DNA from: Owenweeksia sp048267305 | Lineage (GTDB): Bacteria; Bacteroidota; Bacteroidia; Flavobacteriales; Schleiferiaceae | Assembly (NCBI GenBank): GCA_048267305.1 | Contig: JBLWXT010000011.1 | Span: forward strand, 67,160 to 131,159 | Direction: 5' to 3' | Length of the DNA: 64,000 nt | Shown: positions 8,415 through 16,174 of the stretch, piece by piece | Position numbering within the stretch: the stretch's first letter is position 1 | How the letters are laid out: each line of letters starts with the position of its first letter | Made by a program: the position numbers and the translations under genes | Notes under the pieces: model-generated | Databases searched by the model: none | What the model was told of the DNA's origin: nothing | The model's input: only the letters and a program-made list of their open reading frames with translations

Positions 8415-9479
8415 TTAAGCGATTGTTATTCCCTTGTCAAGATATACGTCCTGAATGGAGTTAAGCAACTTTATTCCTTCCACCATTGGTTTTTGGAAGG
8501 CTTTTCTACCAGAGATCAAACCTTGCCCGCCAGCTCTTTTATTAATTACTGCAGTGCGTATAGCTTCAGCCATATCCGAATCCTTGCTGCCGGTAGAAGC
8601 ACCACCGGAGTTAATTAATCCCTGACGGCCCATATAGCAGTTGGCTACCTGATAGCGTGTAAGATCGATAGGGTGCTCGCTTGTAAGTTCGCTATAAACC
8701 TTATCGTGGGTTTTACCGAAGTTTACTGCGGTATAACCTCCGTTGTTTTCGGGAAGCTTTTGTTTAATGATATCTGCCTGAATGGTTACACCGAGGTGGT
8801 TGGCCTGTCCGGTTAGGTCAGCAGATACATGATAATCTACACCGTCTTTCTTAAACGCATTGTTTCGGGTGTAGCACCAAAGGATGGTGGCCATACCAAG
8901 CTCATGAGCTCTTTCGAAGGCCATGGCAACTTCCTGAATTTGGCGGGTGGAGTTTTCAGAACCAAAATAGATGGTGGCCCCCACGGCCACAGCTCCCAGG
9001 TTCCAGGCTTCTTCTACTGTACCATACATTACCTGATCGGCTTTGTTGGGGTAAGTAAGTAGTTCGTTGTGGTTAATTTTTACGATAAAGGGAATTTTGT
9101 GAGCGTATTTGCGTGAAACGCTGGCAAGAACACCATAGGTGGATGCTACGGCATTACAACCACCTTCAATAGCAAGTTTTACAATGTTTTCGCCATCAAA
9201 GTAAATGGGGTTTGGAGCAAATGAAGCGCCAGCACTATGTTCTATACCTTGATCTACAGGTAAAATGGAAACGTATCCGGTATTAGCCAAACGGCCATTT
9301 CCGTAAAGGGCCTGCAGGCTTCTAAGTACTTGTGGGTTTCTGTTGCTATAGCCAAAAGCTCTTTCTACAAAGTCGCCTCCGGGTAAGTGCAGGCTTTCTT
9401 TTGAAATTTTCGGATTGCTAAAGTTGAGTAGGTTTTCAGCATCGTCACCAAGTAGTTGTGAAATGTTTTCGAGATTCAT
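8415..9479 (-). CDS. fbaB: Class I fructose-bisphosphate aldolase (DhnA/FbaB type)
   Basis: Schiff-base aldolase that cleaves or forms fructose 1,6-bisphosphate in glycolysis and gluconeogenesis. It has 354 residues and belongs to the archaeal-type class I family rather than the metal-dependent class II. Visible family motifs include YVSILPVDQGIEHSAGASF, GCNAVASTYGVLASVSRKY, IPFIVKINHNELLTYP and GGASTGSKDSDMAEAIRTAV (phosphate-binding loop). Monocistronic. pckA further along the window suggests an active gluconeogenic branch. Confidence 0.95.
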   Translation of the reverse strand: MNLENISQLLGDDAENLLNFSNPKISKESLHLPGGDFVERAFGYSNRNPQVLRSLQALYGNGRLANTGYVSILPVDQGIEHSAGASFAPNPIYFDGENIVKLAIEGGCNAVASTYGVLASVSRKYAHKIPFIVKINHNELLTYPNKADQVMYGTVEEAWNLGAVAVGATIYFGSENSTRQIQEVAMAFERAHELGMATILWCYTRNNAFKKDGVDYHVSADLTGQANHLGVTIQADIIKQKLPENNGGYTAVNFGKTHDKVYSELTSEHPIDLTRYQVANCYMGRQGLINSGGASTGSKDSDMAEAIRTAVINKRAGGQGLISGRKAFQKPMVEGIKLLNSIQDVYLDKGITIA

Positions 9480-9521
9480 GAGAGGTAAGTTAAAGATTAA
9501 ACCAGTTTAATTTTAGGACGG

Positions 9522-9529
9522 CAAATTTA
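9522..9529 (-). promoter_or_regulatory. fbaB -7 promoter box
   Basis: The minus strand reads TAAATTTG, an exact TAnnTTTG match, placing the transcript start near 9515 and giving a leader of about 36 bases. No TTTG is seen at the expected -33 spacing. Confidence 0.5.
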
Positions 9530-9546
9530 GGATTTTTTAGAACCTA

Positions 9547-11895
9547 TCAGAAAGGATATCCTAAGGCGATGTTGTAGGTGAGGTTTTTGGGAACGTTACG
9601 GGTTAAAATCACCCACTCATCTCCCAGGGATATCAAGCCCGGATCACGCACCTTTACACCAACATCAAATCGTATTACAAAAAAGTCAAAATCCAGGCGG
9701 AGGCCAATACCAGAGCCAATTGCGAATTCATTTAAAAGGTCTTCAATCTTAATATCTGTATTTTCGGTTTCCAGTCCACCGGAGTACCAAACGTTGCCGG
9801 CATCAACAAAAATAGCGCCTTGCAAAAGGGAAAATATGGGAAAGCGATATTCAGAATTAAATAGAATTTTAAAGGTTCCCGTGGCAAAGCCTAACGATTG
9901 TCCTTCGGAATAATTGGTATTTGGAGTAACACCTGCACCCAAACGGTAAGGAGTCCACGCTCTCAGATCATTACTTCCGCCCATATAAAAGTACTTGGAG
10001 AAGGGCGGTATCCTGGCAAAACCTGTATCGGTGGCAATCTTACTGTTTCCGTAAGGAAGTATATAGCCAGAGTAAACCCGGTTTACCCAGGCTCTTTTTT
10101 TACCCAGATTCCATTGGTAACGCCCATCCACCTCTAACTTCAGGTATTGGAAATACTGTACGTCAAAGATACTTCTCGAGCCATTGTCCAGCGGTTTGCC
10201 AATACTGGTCCAGTCATCAATTTTGCCTAAAATGAATCCGGCAGGTTCAATCATGGCTTTCAGATATCGGGGATTGGCCCATTTACTATCCAGCTGCTCA
10301 TTGATAATATAGGTCCATCTGAATGTAGAAATAAACTCACTGGTAAACGCTCTTCGCTGAATATCAGAGAGGGCAAGTAAAAAGAGGTCGTTTTCATTGG
10401 AAACCTGAGAATAGGTAAGGTCGGCAACCTCAAAACTATGAGATTTGCGCCTTGACTCACGCAGACTATAGGATAACTTCCCCCCAAAGGTATTACGGTC
10501 AAACTCTATCCTTTCTAAAAAGTTGTAATAAACCGACACTCTGGATTTGGGCTGCATCCTTTTAGGAAAAAGACCTACTGTATTGAAGGGGAGCAACCAT
10601 CTGGGGAAATCCAGACTTATTTCGCCTCCCAGTTCGAGGGTGCGGGTTGCATCGGTACCGGTTACGGTGCTATCTGCAGAGGGGTAAAACTGAAGTCCAG
10701 CGTTAAAACGAATTTCCAAAGCTTCTCCAGCGCCAAAAACGTTTCTATCTATCCAGCCCACACTACCGTTTAACCCAGGTTTGGTTGTGCTGTTGAAGGT
10801 GAGTTCAGGCTCCAGTATCAGTGTTCGCTTATCAAGTGGGGTAAGGTTTACGTAGGCATTTAGAGTTGGCCCGATTGAGTCTTCCGGCCCGTTTTCAAAG
10901 TTTATCTGGGTAAGCCTGAATGCTTTATAGCCCACCAGGTGACTGTAGGTATCTTTTACATTTTGTTCATTGTATTTGGAGCCATGTTTAAAATGGATGG
11001 CATCTGTAATGTATCGCGGCTTGTATTGTAAAGTATCATATACATACTGATAACGCTGAAACTCCAAGGTGTCATCAGGTTCATTGTTAGTTCTTATATC
11101 CAGGTCGGGCCTTATATAAACTTTATTGATTCTATAAGTTTGATGATCGCGATAAGCCACGGTATCTCCAATATCCACCTGGCGTTGAGCAACTATCATT
11201 TTAATATTCACCAGGTTGCCAGGCAGTAAGGTATCTACCGAAAAGGTGATAAAGTTTTTAGAAAAATTGTAAAAACCTTCATTTCTAAAAAACTGAGCAA
11301 GCCTGCTTCGTTCTGCTTCCAGTTTTTCAGCATCATAGGGGTCTCCTTTCTTTAGCAGGCTATCCTTTTTTGTGATGAAGTTAATAAGGTTCTCAATTTG
11401 CTTTGTTTCTACGTCCTTGGAGAGCTCATTTATATAATACCGCTGGCCGGTATTTACAGTGTAGGTTACCTCGGCCTTTTTAGAGTTTCTCCTTAGGGAG
11501 TCTATTTGGTAAGAAGATGTAGCATTAAAGTAGCCCTTGTTGAAATACCAGTTTTGCAACTGAATGGCACCACGGGCCACTTTACCTGTATCCAGAATTA
11601 CGGGAGCACTGCCTACCCTTGAGAAGAAGTTGCTGTCTCTGTTGTTTCCCCAGTTATACAAACCAAGACTGGGAGCCACGTAAAATCCAAAATGCGGAGC
11701 CACTACCCAAAATCCCGGGTTGGGCTGCTGTTTAAGGATGTCTTCAGCTTCCTCTGGTGCACCTTTTTCCTCGTTTACCACGATGGTGCTTTGCATAAGC
11801 AAGAGCTTGCCGTCCGGAACATACTTGGTATAACTACAAGAATGAAGGGCAAGGAAAACCAGCGGGAAAAAGATTATGTAGAGCTTTTTTACCAA
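9547..11895 (-). CDS. tamL: TamL-type BamA-family outer-membrane lipoprotein
   Basis: Omp85/BamA superfamily protein of Bacteroidota, thought to work with a TamB protein in envelope assembly or lipid transport. It has 782 residues. The start is a lipoprotein signal with LHSC (Cys20), the feature that separates TamL from BamA and TamA. POTRA-like repeats occupy roughly residues 30-350 and a 16-strand barrel the remainder, with the Omp85 end-of-barrel signature RFDFFVIRFDVGVKVRDPG... and a C-terminal aromatic (GYPF). The conserved loop-6 region includes YFYMGGSNDLRAW. It is divergent from the rRNA methyltransferase gene, sharing a 41-base promoter region. No TamB gene lies in the window. Confidence 0.88.
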   Translation of the reverse strand: MVKKLYIIFFPLVFLALHSCSYTKYVPDGKLLLMQSTIVVNEEKGAPEEAEDILKQQPNPGFWVVAPHFGFYVAPSLGLYNWGNNRDSNFFSRVGSAPVILDTGKVARGAIQLQNWYFNKGYFNATSSYQIDSLRRNSKKAEVTYTVNTGQRYYINELSKDVETKQIENLINFITKKDSLLKKGDPYDAEKLEAERSRLAQFFRNEGFYNFSKNFITFSVDTLLPGNLVNIKMIVAQRQVDIGDTVAYRDHQTYRINKVYIRPDLDIRTNNEPDDTLEFQRYQYVYDTLQYKPRYITDAIHFKHGSKYNEQNVKDTYSHLVGYKAFRLTQINFENGPEDSIGPTLNAYVNLTPLDKRTLILEPELTFNSTTKPGLNGSVGWIDRNVFGAGEALEIRFNAGLQFYPSADSTVTGTDATRTLELGGEISLDFPRWLLPFNTVGLFPKRMQPKSRVSVYYNFLERIEFDRNTFGGKLSYSLRESRRKSHSFEVADLTYSQVSNENDLFLLALSDIQRRAFTSEFISTFRWTYIINEQLDSKWANPRYLKAMIEPAGFILGKIDDWTSIGKPLDNGSRSIFDVQYFQYLKLEVDGRYQWNLGKKRAWVNRVYSGYILPYGNSKIATDTGFARIPPFSKYFYMGGSNDLRAWTPYRLGAGVTPNTNYSEGQSLGFATGTFKILFNSEYRFPIFSLLQGAIFVDAGNVWYSGGLETENTDIKIEDLLNEFAIGSGIGLRLDFDFFVIRFDVGVKVRDPGLISLGDEWVILTRNVPKNLTYNIALGYPF

Positions 11896-11921
11896 GTTTG
11901 CAGGCGCGAATTATAAATGTG

Positions 11922-11929
11922 CAAATGTA
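11922..11929 (-). promoter_or_regulatory. tamL -7 promoter box
   Basis: The minus strand reads TACATTTG, an exact TAnnTTTG match 27 bases before the tamL ATG in the divergent gap. A -33 element is not evident. Confidence 0.5.
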
Positions 11930-11936
11930 AAAGGAT

Positions 11937-12650
11937 ATGTTGTCTCGCTCTCAGCAAAAGTTATTGAGAAAACTGGCTTCCAAAAAGTATCGTCAACAGT
12001 ACAGATTATTTGTTGCCGAAGGTAGAAAGGTGGTGGGTGAAATGCTCGCGGAAGGCCTGATTCCGGAGATGTTGATTGCTACTCCCGATTCTGATCTTGC
12101 CGAAAAGGCAACCATTGTAACCCCCGAAGAACTTAAGGATTTAACGAACCTTGAGACGGCAGATGAAGTGATCGGGGTTTTTCCTTTTCCTGAAATCGTT
12201 GTGGCAACAGGAAATACTATCGTAGTTTTAGATGGTATAAAAGACCCTGGAAACTTAGGCACCATTATAAGAACCTGCGATTGGTTTGGAGTAAGCGAGG
12301 TGTATTGCAGTGTTGGTACCACCGATATTTACAACGCTAAAACGGTGCAGAGTACTATGGGCAGCATTGTGCGGGTAAAGGTTAGCTATCTCACAAATGA
12401 GGAAATCCATGCCGCTTTAAGGCTAAGTGAGGCAGAGGTGCTTTGCGCAGATATGAATGGGCAGTCTTTTACCGACTTTAAACCAGCTGGAAAAACAGCC
12501 ATTGTAATGGGAAGCGAGTCTCATGGTCCATCTGATTTTTGGAAGGAAAAGGCGAAGGCAATTACAATTCCCCGCAAGGGTAGCTCAAAAACCGAAAGCC
12601 TAAACGTAGGTGTGGCAGCCGGAATTTTAATAGCTCACCTGAGTAGTTAA
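11937..12650 (+). CDS. SpoU/TrmH-family RNA 2'-O-methyltransferase (RlmB-like)
   Basis: SAM-dependent knotted (SPOUT) methyltransferase, probably acting on 23S rRNA ribose. It has 237 residues. The N-terminal substrate-binding subdomain (about 1-90) begins with RKLASKKYRQQYRLFVAEGRK. The catalytic domain shows the three SpoU motifs: IVVLDGIKDPGNLGTIIRT, then AIVMGSESHG, then ETESLNVGVAAGI-like text (KTESLNVGVAAGILIAHL). It ends one base before the convergent EamA gene, with no terminator visible between. The exact target nucleotide cannot be assigned. Confidence 0.9.
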   Translation: MLSRSQQKLLRKLASKKYRQQYRLFVAEGRKVVGEMLAEGLIPEMLIATPDSDLAEKATIVTPEELKDLTNLETADEVIGVFPFPEIVVATGNTIVVLDGIKDPGNLGTIIRTCDWFGVSEVYCSVGTTDIYNAKTVQSTMGSIVRVKVSYLTNEEIHAALRLSEAEVLCADMNGQSFTDFKPAGKTAIVMGSESHGPSDFWKEKAKAITIPRKGSSKTESLNVGVAAGILIAHLSS

Positions 12651-12651
12651 T

Positions 12652-13512
12652 TCAGGTTTGGGCCAAACGGCCATTTTTGCGTTTATGAGCCTTAAAGAGT
12701 ACATTTAGTATTACTCCACCCAAAACCATGGCGATGCCCAATAAAGCTACGGGCTGATATACAACCTTAAATATGAGGAGGTCAAAACCCAGTGCGAAAA
12801 TGATCCCTAAATATTTGAGGCTGGTGATTTCGTTTACTTCAGCATTTTGGAGGGCCTTGGTCATATACACCTGCGCGATTTGCGTTAAAATGCCCATTAA
12901 TAAGAGCAAGGCCCATTCCCAACCGATTGGAGTTACCCAATTAAATAGAGAGATAAACGCCATTACCGGGGTGGCAATTAAAGGGAAGTAGAAAACCACA
13001 ACAAGCGGGTGGTCAGTATCTTTTACTTTACGGATGCAATTGTAGGCCAGGCCGGCAAACATGGCTGAAGTTATACCCATTATGAAAAGCTTCATGTCAA
13101 TATTTGGATCAAAACCCTTAATAAGGGCAATGCCGCCAAATGATACCAAAAAGAAGAGCCATTGTACTTTATACATTTTTTCGCCCAGCATAAAAATAGC
13201 GAAGAAGGCTGTAAAAATGGGGGATAGGTACTGTATGGTTATGGCCGAGCCTAAGGGCATTTTCTGTAGGGTGTAAAAGAACATGGTGAGCGCTATAACC
13301 CCAAATACTCCTCTTAAAATCAAATACTTTTTCTGATTTCCAAAGAGTGGGATATTCCTCTTTTTTAAAAAGTAAAAACAGATGGAGAGAGAAATAATGC
13401 TCCTGAAAAGTACCAGTTCAGTGGCGGGAAGGCGATCCAGAAATTTCACCGTAAGGTTCATCAGGGCAAAGCCTACTACGGAAATCAGCATGTAGCCGAG
13501 GGCCTTATTCAT
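12652..13512 (-). CDS. EamA/DMT-family transporter
   Basis: Inner-membrane drug/metabolite transporter superfamily protein, 286 residues. Ten hydrophobic segments are arranged as two EamA repeats of five helices each; each repeat carries the typical loop between helices (MPLGSAITIQYLSPIFTAFF in the first, NAEVNEITSLKYLGIIFALG in the second). The family exports metabolites or takes up purines, amino acids or other small molecules; the substrate is not predictable. It ends in a basic tail. It is downstream of corA on the same strand, separated by a 71-base gap filled with a TTGTACAATG-type word repeat. Confidence 0.88.
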   Translation of the reverse strand: MNKALGYMLISVVGFALMNLTVKFLDRLPATELVLFRSIISLSICFYFLKKRNIPLFGNQKKYLILRGVFGVIALTMFFYTLQKMPLGSAITIQYLSPIFTAFFAIFMLGEKMYKVQWLFFLVSFGGIALIKGFDPNIDMKLFIMGITSAMFAGLAYNCIRKVKDTDHPLVVVFYFPLIATPVMAFISLFNWVTPIGWEWALLLLMGILTQIAQVYMTKALQNAEVNEITSLKYLGIIFALGFDLLIFKVVYQPVALLGIAMVLGGVILNVLFKAHKRKNGRLAQT

Positions 13513-13583
13513 TGTGCAATGTATGTTGTAAATTGTACAATGATGGCCGTGCGATGGGGTTTGTCAGTATACATTGTAAAGCT
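13513..13583. repeat. Intergenic word repeat (CATTGTGCAATG / TTGTACAATG / TACATTGTA)
   Basis: The gap between corA and the EamA gene is made of near-palindromic variants of one word: CATTGTGCAATG, ATTGTACAATG and TACATTGTAA within about 70 bases. No coding potential or terminator T-run is evident. It resembles other word-like gaps in this window. Confidence 0.55.
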
Positions 13584-14648
13584 TCAAAACCAGCCTCTTC
13601 GCTTAAAAATAAAGAGCATCCCTCCGGCAACAAGGGCCACCACTCCCCAAAATGCAGGATAGGCATAGCGATAGTCGAGCTCGGGGAAGTGTGTGAAATT
13701 GGTTCCGTAAACCCCGGCAAAGAATGAAAGCGGAATGAAGATGGCCGAGAATATGGTGAGTACTTTCATAATCTCATTCATTTTATAACTCACATTGGAG
13801 TGGTAAATCTGAATGTAGTCGTTAAGCACTGTTCGGTAGGTTTCAACAGATTCAACGGCATGGGTGACAAGTCCGGCCAAATCCTTGTAAAAGGGCAACA
13901 CCTTGTTTTTCTTTATATAAGGAGTTTGAGATTTGAGGAGTTTTATCATCAACTCATTTACCGGCCTTACCACTTTTAATATAAAGTGAAGTTCACGTTT
14001 AAAGTTGTTTATCAGCCGCAGCACATCGTCATCCGGGTCTTCCAATACCTGTAGTTCGAGGTCGTCTATTTTCTCCCCAATGTTTTCAATTAAATAGATA
14101 TAATTATCTACAATACTGTCAACCAAGGCATAGGCCAAATAGTCGGGCCCGTTTTTTCGCACATTGCCCTTGGCGTTTTTTATGCGTTCGCGGATGGGGT
14201 CAAAAGTATCTCCGGGTTCCTCCTGAAAAGTGATTAATGAAGAATCCTTAATTACCATGCTTACCTGCTCGGATGTTACGCGCATTGTTTTTTCATTAAA
14301 ACGCAACATCTTCAGGGTAATAAACGCGAAGTCATCAAACTCTTCAAATTTGGCACGTTGTCCGGTATTCATAATATCCTCCATGGCCAGAGGATGTATG
14401 TTGAGCTGGGTTTGCATATCATTCATAAACTGCACATTGTCCAGCCCCGTGATGTTGTACCACTGGTTTCTTTGAGGGTCGTTGCGCGGCACATTTTCTG
14501 CCTTTATAAACTCCCCGGTAGATAGCTCATTAAGATTATAGGAAAGGTACTCAACGGTTGGCTGCTCCACTTTCTTAGTGCCAATAAAAACAAGGCTGCC
14601 AGGCGCTAAGCCTCGGTTTTCAGTACGCTTTTTAAAAAATCTTGCCAT
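13584..14648 (-). CDS. corA: CorA-family magnesium/cobalt transporter with GTN in place of GMN
   Basis: Pentameric divalent-cation channel of the CorA/MIT family, 354 residues from the ATG at 14648. A frame from 14696 would add 16 residues encoded by an intergenic inverted repeat, so the later start is preferred. A large soluble N-terminal domain precedes two C-terminal helices (IFSAIFIPLSFFAGVYGTNF and AFWGVVALVAGGMLFIF) and a basic end KRRGWF. The selectivity-filter signature between helices, normally YGMN, reads YGTN here (codon ACC). The following periplasmic loop FTHFPEL still carries the acidic PEL element. The change may alter ion selectivity, or mark a subfamily; the rest of the fold looks intact. 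Confidence 0.9.
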   Translation of the reverse strand: MARFFKKRTENRGLAPGSLVFIGTKKVEQPTVEYLSYNLNELSTGEFIKAENVPRNDPQRNQWYNITGLDNVQFMNDMQTQLNIHPLAMEDIMNTGQRAKFEEFDDFAFITLKMLRFNEKTMRVTSEQVSMVIKDSSLITFQEEPGDTFDPIRERIKNAKGNVRKNGPDYLAYALVDSIVDNYIYLIENIGEKIDDLELQVLEDPDDDVLRLINNFKRELHFILKVVRPVNELMIKLLKSQTPYIKKNKVLPFYKDLAGLVTHAVESVETYRTVLNDYIQIYHSNVSYKMNEIMKVLTIFSAIFIPLSFFAGVYGTNFTHFPELDYRYAYPAFWGVVALVAGGMLFIFKRRGWF

Positions 14649-14656
14649 TTTTTTTG

Positions 14657-14773
14657 AGTTTGGAATGGGGAGTAAGGAGTGCATTATGACATGCATCGAA
14701 GTTATGTAATTGGAGATAGAGGTGTGTAAGAATTACCGGAATTCTGCTTACTTATTACTCCCTATTCCAAACT
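14657..14773. repeat. Long imperfect inverted repeat between PD40 lipoprotein gene and corA
   Basis: A 24-base arm at 14657-14680 (AGTTTGGAATGGGGAGTAAG...) is matched in reverse complement at 14750-14773 with 21 of 24 positions identical, around a 69-base spacer. The right arm overlaps the stop codon of the upstream lipoprotein gene (14772-14774) and the left arm ends just before the corA start. There is no T-run, so it is not a standard terminator. Confidence 0.75.
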
Positions 14774-15890
14774 AGTCTACCCAGTCAGCAATAAACAAAT
14801 TGGTGTTTCTGTTTCCGCCATTAAACCTGTTGGAGGAGAAGATCAACTTTTTGCCATCGTAGCTAAACATAGGGAATGAGTCGAATTGCTCGTCAAAGGT
14901 GATTTGCTCCAGTCCAGTTCCGTCCACATTTATCATGTATAGATTAAAAGGAAATCCTCGTTCTGATTGGTGATTTGAAGAGAACACGATTTTTTCACCG
15001 GAAGGGTGAAAGAATGGCGCCCAGTTGGCATTTCCTAAATTGGTAACCTGCTTTAGATCTGAGCCATCAACATTACAAACGTATAATTCCATGTTTGTAG
15101 GTTTCACTAAGCCGCGGGCCAATAGTTCCTTGTATTCCTTTACCTCTTCATCCGTTTTTGGTCTTGATGCTCTAAAAACCAGTTTTGTTCCATCGGGTGA
15201 AAAGAAAGCTCCGCCATCATATCCTAAACCATTGGTTACTTGCTTTTGGTTTGAGCCATCAATGTCCATGGTCCAAAGTTCAAGGTCGCCACTGCGGGTA
15301 GAGGTAAATACAATTTTATCGCCTTGTGGGGAAATAGTTGCTTCTGCATCATAACCTGGTGAATTGGTAAGTTGCTTCTTGATGTTGCCTTTTAGGTCGG
15401 CCACAAAAATGTCGAAGCTCTCATAAATCGGCCAAACGTAACCTTCTTCGCGGCTGGGTTCTGGTGGGCAGGCTTCACCGCCCAAATGTGTACTCCCGTA
15501 AAGGATGGTTGTATCGCCAGGCATAAAATAGCTGCAGGTTGTTCTTCCTTTTCCTGTGCTCACCATTTGTGGAGCTTTTGCCATCATGTTGTTATTCTCA
15601 ATGTCAAAGTAAAAAATCTGGTCGCACTCCACTCCCCACGCTTTGTTGTTAGATTGAAACACGGCCATTTTATCATTAAATGAAAAGTAGGCTTCGGCAT
15701 TGTCTCCGCCATTGGTAAGCATCCTAATGTTTTTAAGATGTGATTCACCTTCAAGGGCCAGGGTGTCTGCAGTGGTTTCCACTTTGTTGGAATCGCTTGA
15801 ATTTTCTGTAGAGGTGGTTTCTTGAGCTTGCTGACAGGCTACGGCAGATATTAGAAGTAAGGCTGAAAGAGCCGAGTTGTAAAATTTCAT
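14772..15890 (-). CDS. TolB/PD40-repeat beta-propeller lipoprotein
   Basis: Envelope lipoprotein of 372 residues. The signal ends in SAVAC with lipidated Cys19, followed by a Ser/Thr/Glu-rich linker to about residue 45. The rest is WD40-like PD40 repeats as in the TolB propeller: ATISPQGDKIVFTSTRSGD, GAFFSPDGTKLVFRASR, APFFHPSGEKIVFSSNH and MFSYDGKKLIFSSNRFNG. Each blade ends with a residue pattern such as ELWTMDIDGSNQKQVT. It lacks the TolB N-terminal domain, so a Tol-Pal role is unlikely; related proteins are often annotated as biopolymer-transport-like or peptidase-associated. Ligand unknown. Confidence 0.85.
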   Translation of the reverse strand: MKFYNSALSALLLISAVACQQAQETTSTENSSDSNKVETTADTLALEGESHLKNIRMLTNGGDNAEAYFSFNDKMAVFQSNNKAWGVECDQIFYFDIENNNMMAKAPQMVSTGKGRTTCSYFMPGDTTILYGSTHLGGEACPPEPSREEGYVWPIYESFDIFVADLKGNIKKQLTNSPGYDAEATISPQGDKIVFTSTRSGDLELWTMDIDGSNQKQVTNGLGYDGGAFFSPDGTKLVFRASRPKTDEEVKEYKELLARGLVKPTNMELYVCNVDGSDLKQVTNLGNANWAPFFHPSGEKIVFSSNHQSERGFPFNLYMINVDGTGLEQITFDEQFDSFPMFSYDGKKLIFSSNRFNGGNRNTNLFIADWVD

Positions 15891-15924
15891 TTAAAACAGT
15901 TTATGATAAATTGTGAGTTCGAAA

Positions 15925-16170
15925 TTAGTTATTATCCTTCTTAGGAACAGGGTCAAAGCCATGTGTACCCCAGGGATGGCATTTTGAAAGTCGTTTCATA
16001 CCAAGCCATATACCTTTTAGTGGTCCCCAAATTTGGATAGCCTCAATAGTGTATTGTGAGCAAGTGGGGATATGGCGGCAGCTGTTTGGTAAAAACGGAG
16101 AAATTACCCATTGGTAAATTTTCACCAGAAAAATAAAGGGAGCCGATATGATCTTCTTTAGGAGATCCAA
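15925..16170 (-). CDS. yidD: Membrane protein insertion efficiency factor YidD
   Basis: Small amphipathic inner-membrane-associated protein that assists YidC-dependent insertion. It has 81 residues, normal for the family. The N-terminus (LLKKIISAPFIFLVKIYQWV) is a membrane-binding helix; the conserved core is SPFLPNSCRHIPTCSQYTIE followed by GIWLGMKRLSKCHPWG and GFDPVP. It begins 4 bases after the cysS stop. It usually sits by rnpA/yidC; here it follows cysS instead. Confidence 0.95.
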   Translation of the reverse strand: MDLLKKIISAPFIFLVKIYQWVISPFLPNSCRHIPTCSQYTIEAIQIWGPLKGIWLGMKRLSKCHPWGTHGFDPVPKKDNN

Positions 16171-16174
16171 AACT

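Noticed and set aside
14649..14696. Sixteen-residue N-terminal extension of CorA
   Set aside because: It is encoded by the inverted repeat in the gap and lacks similarity to CorA N-termini.
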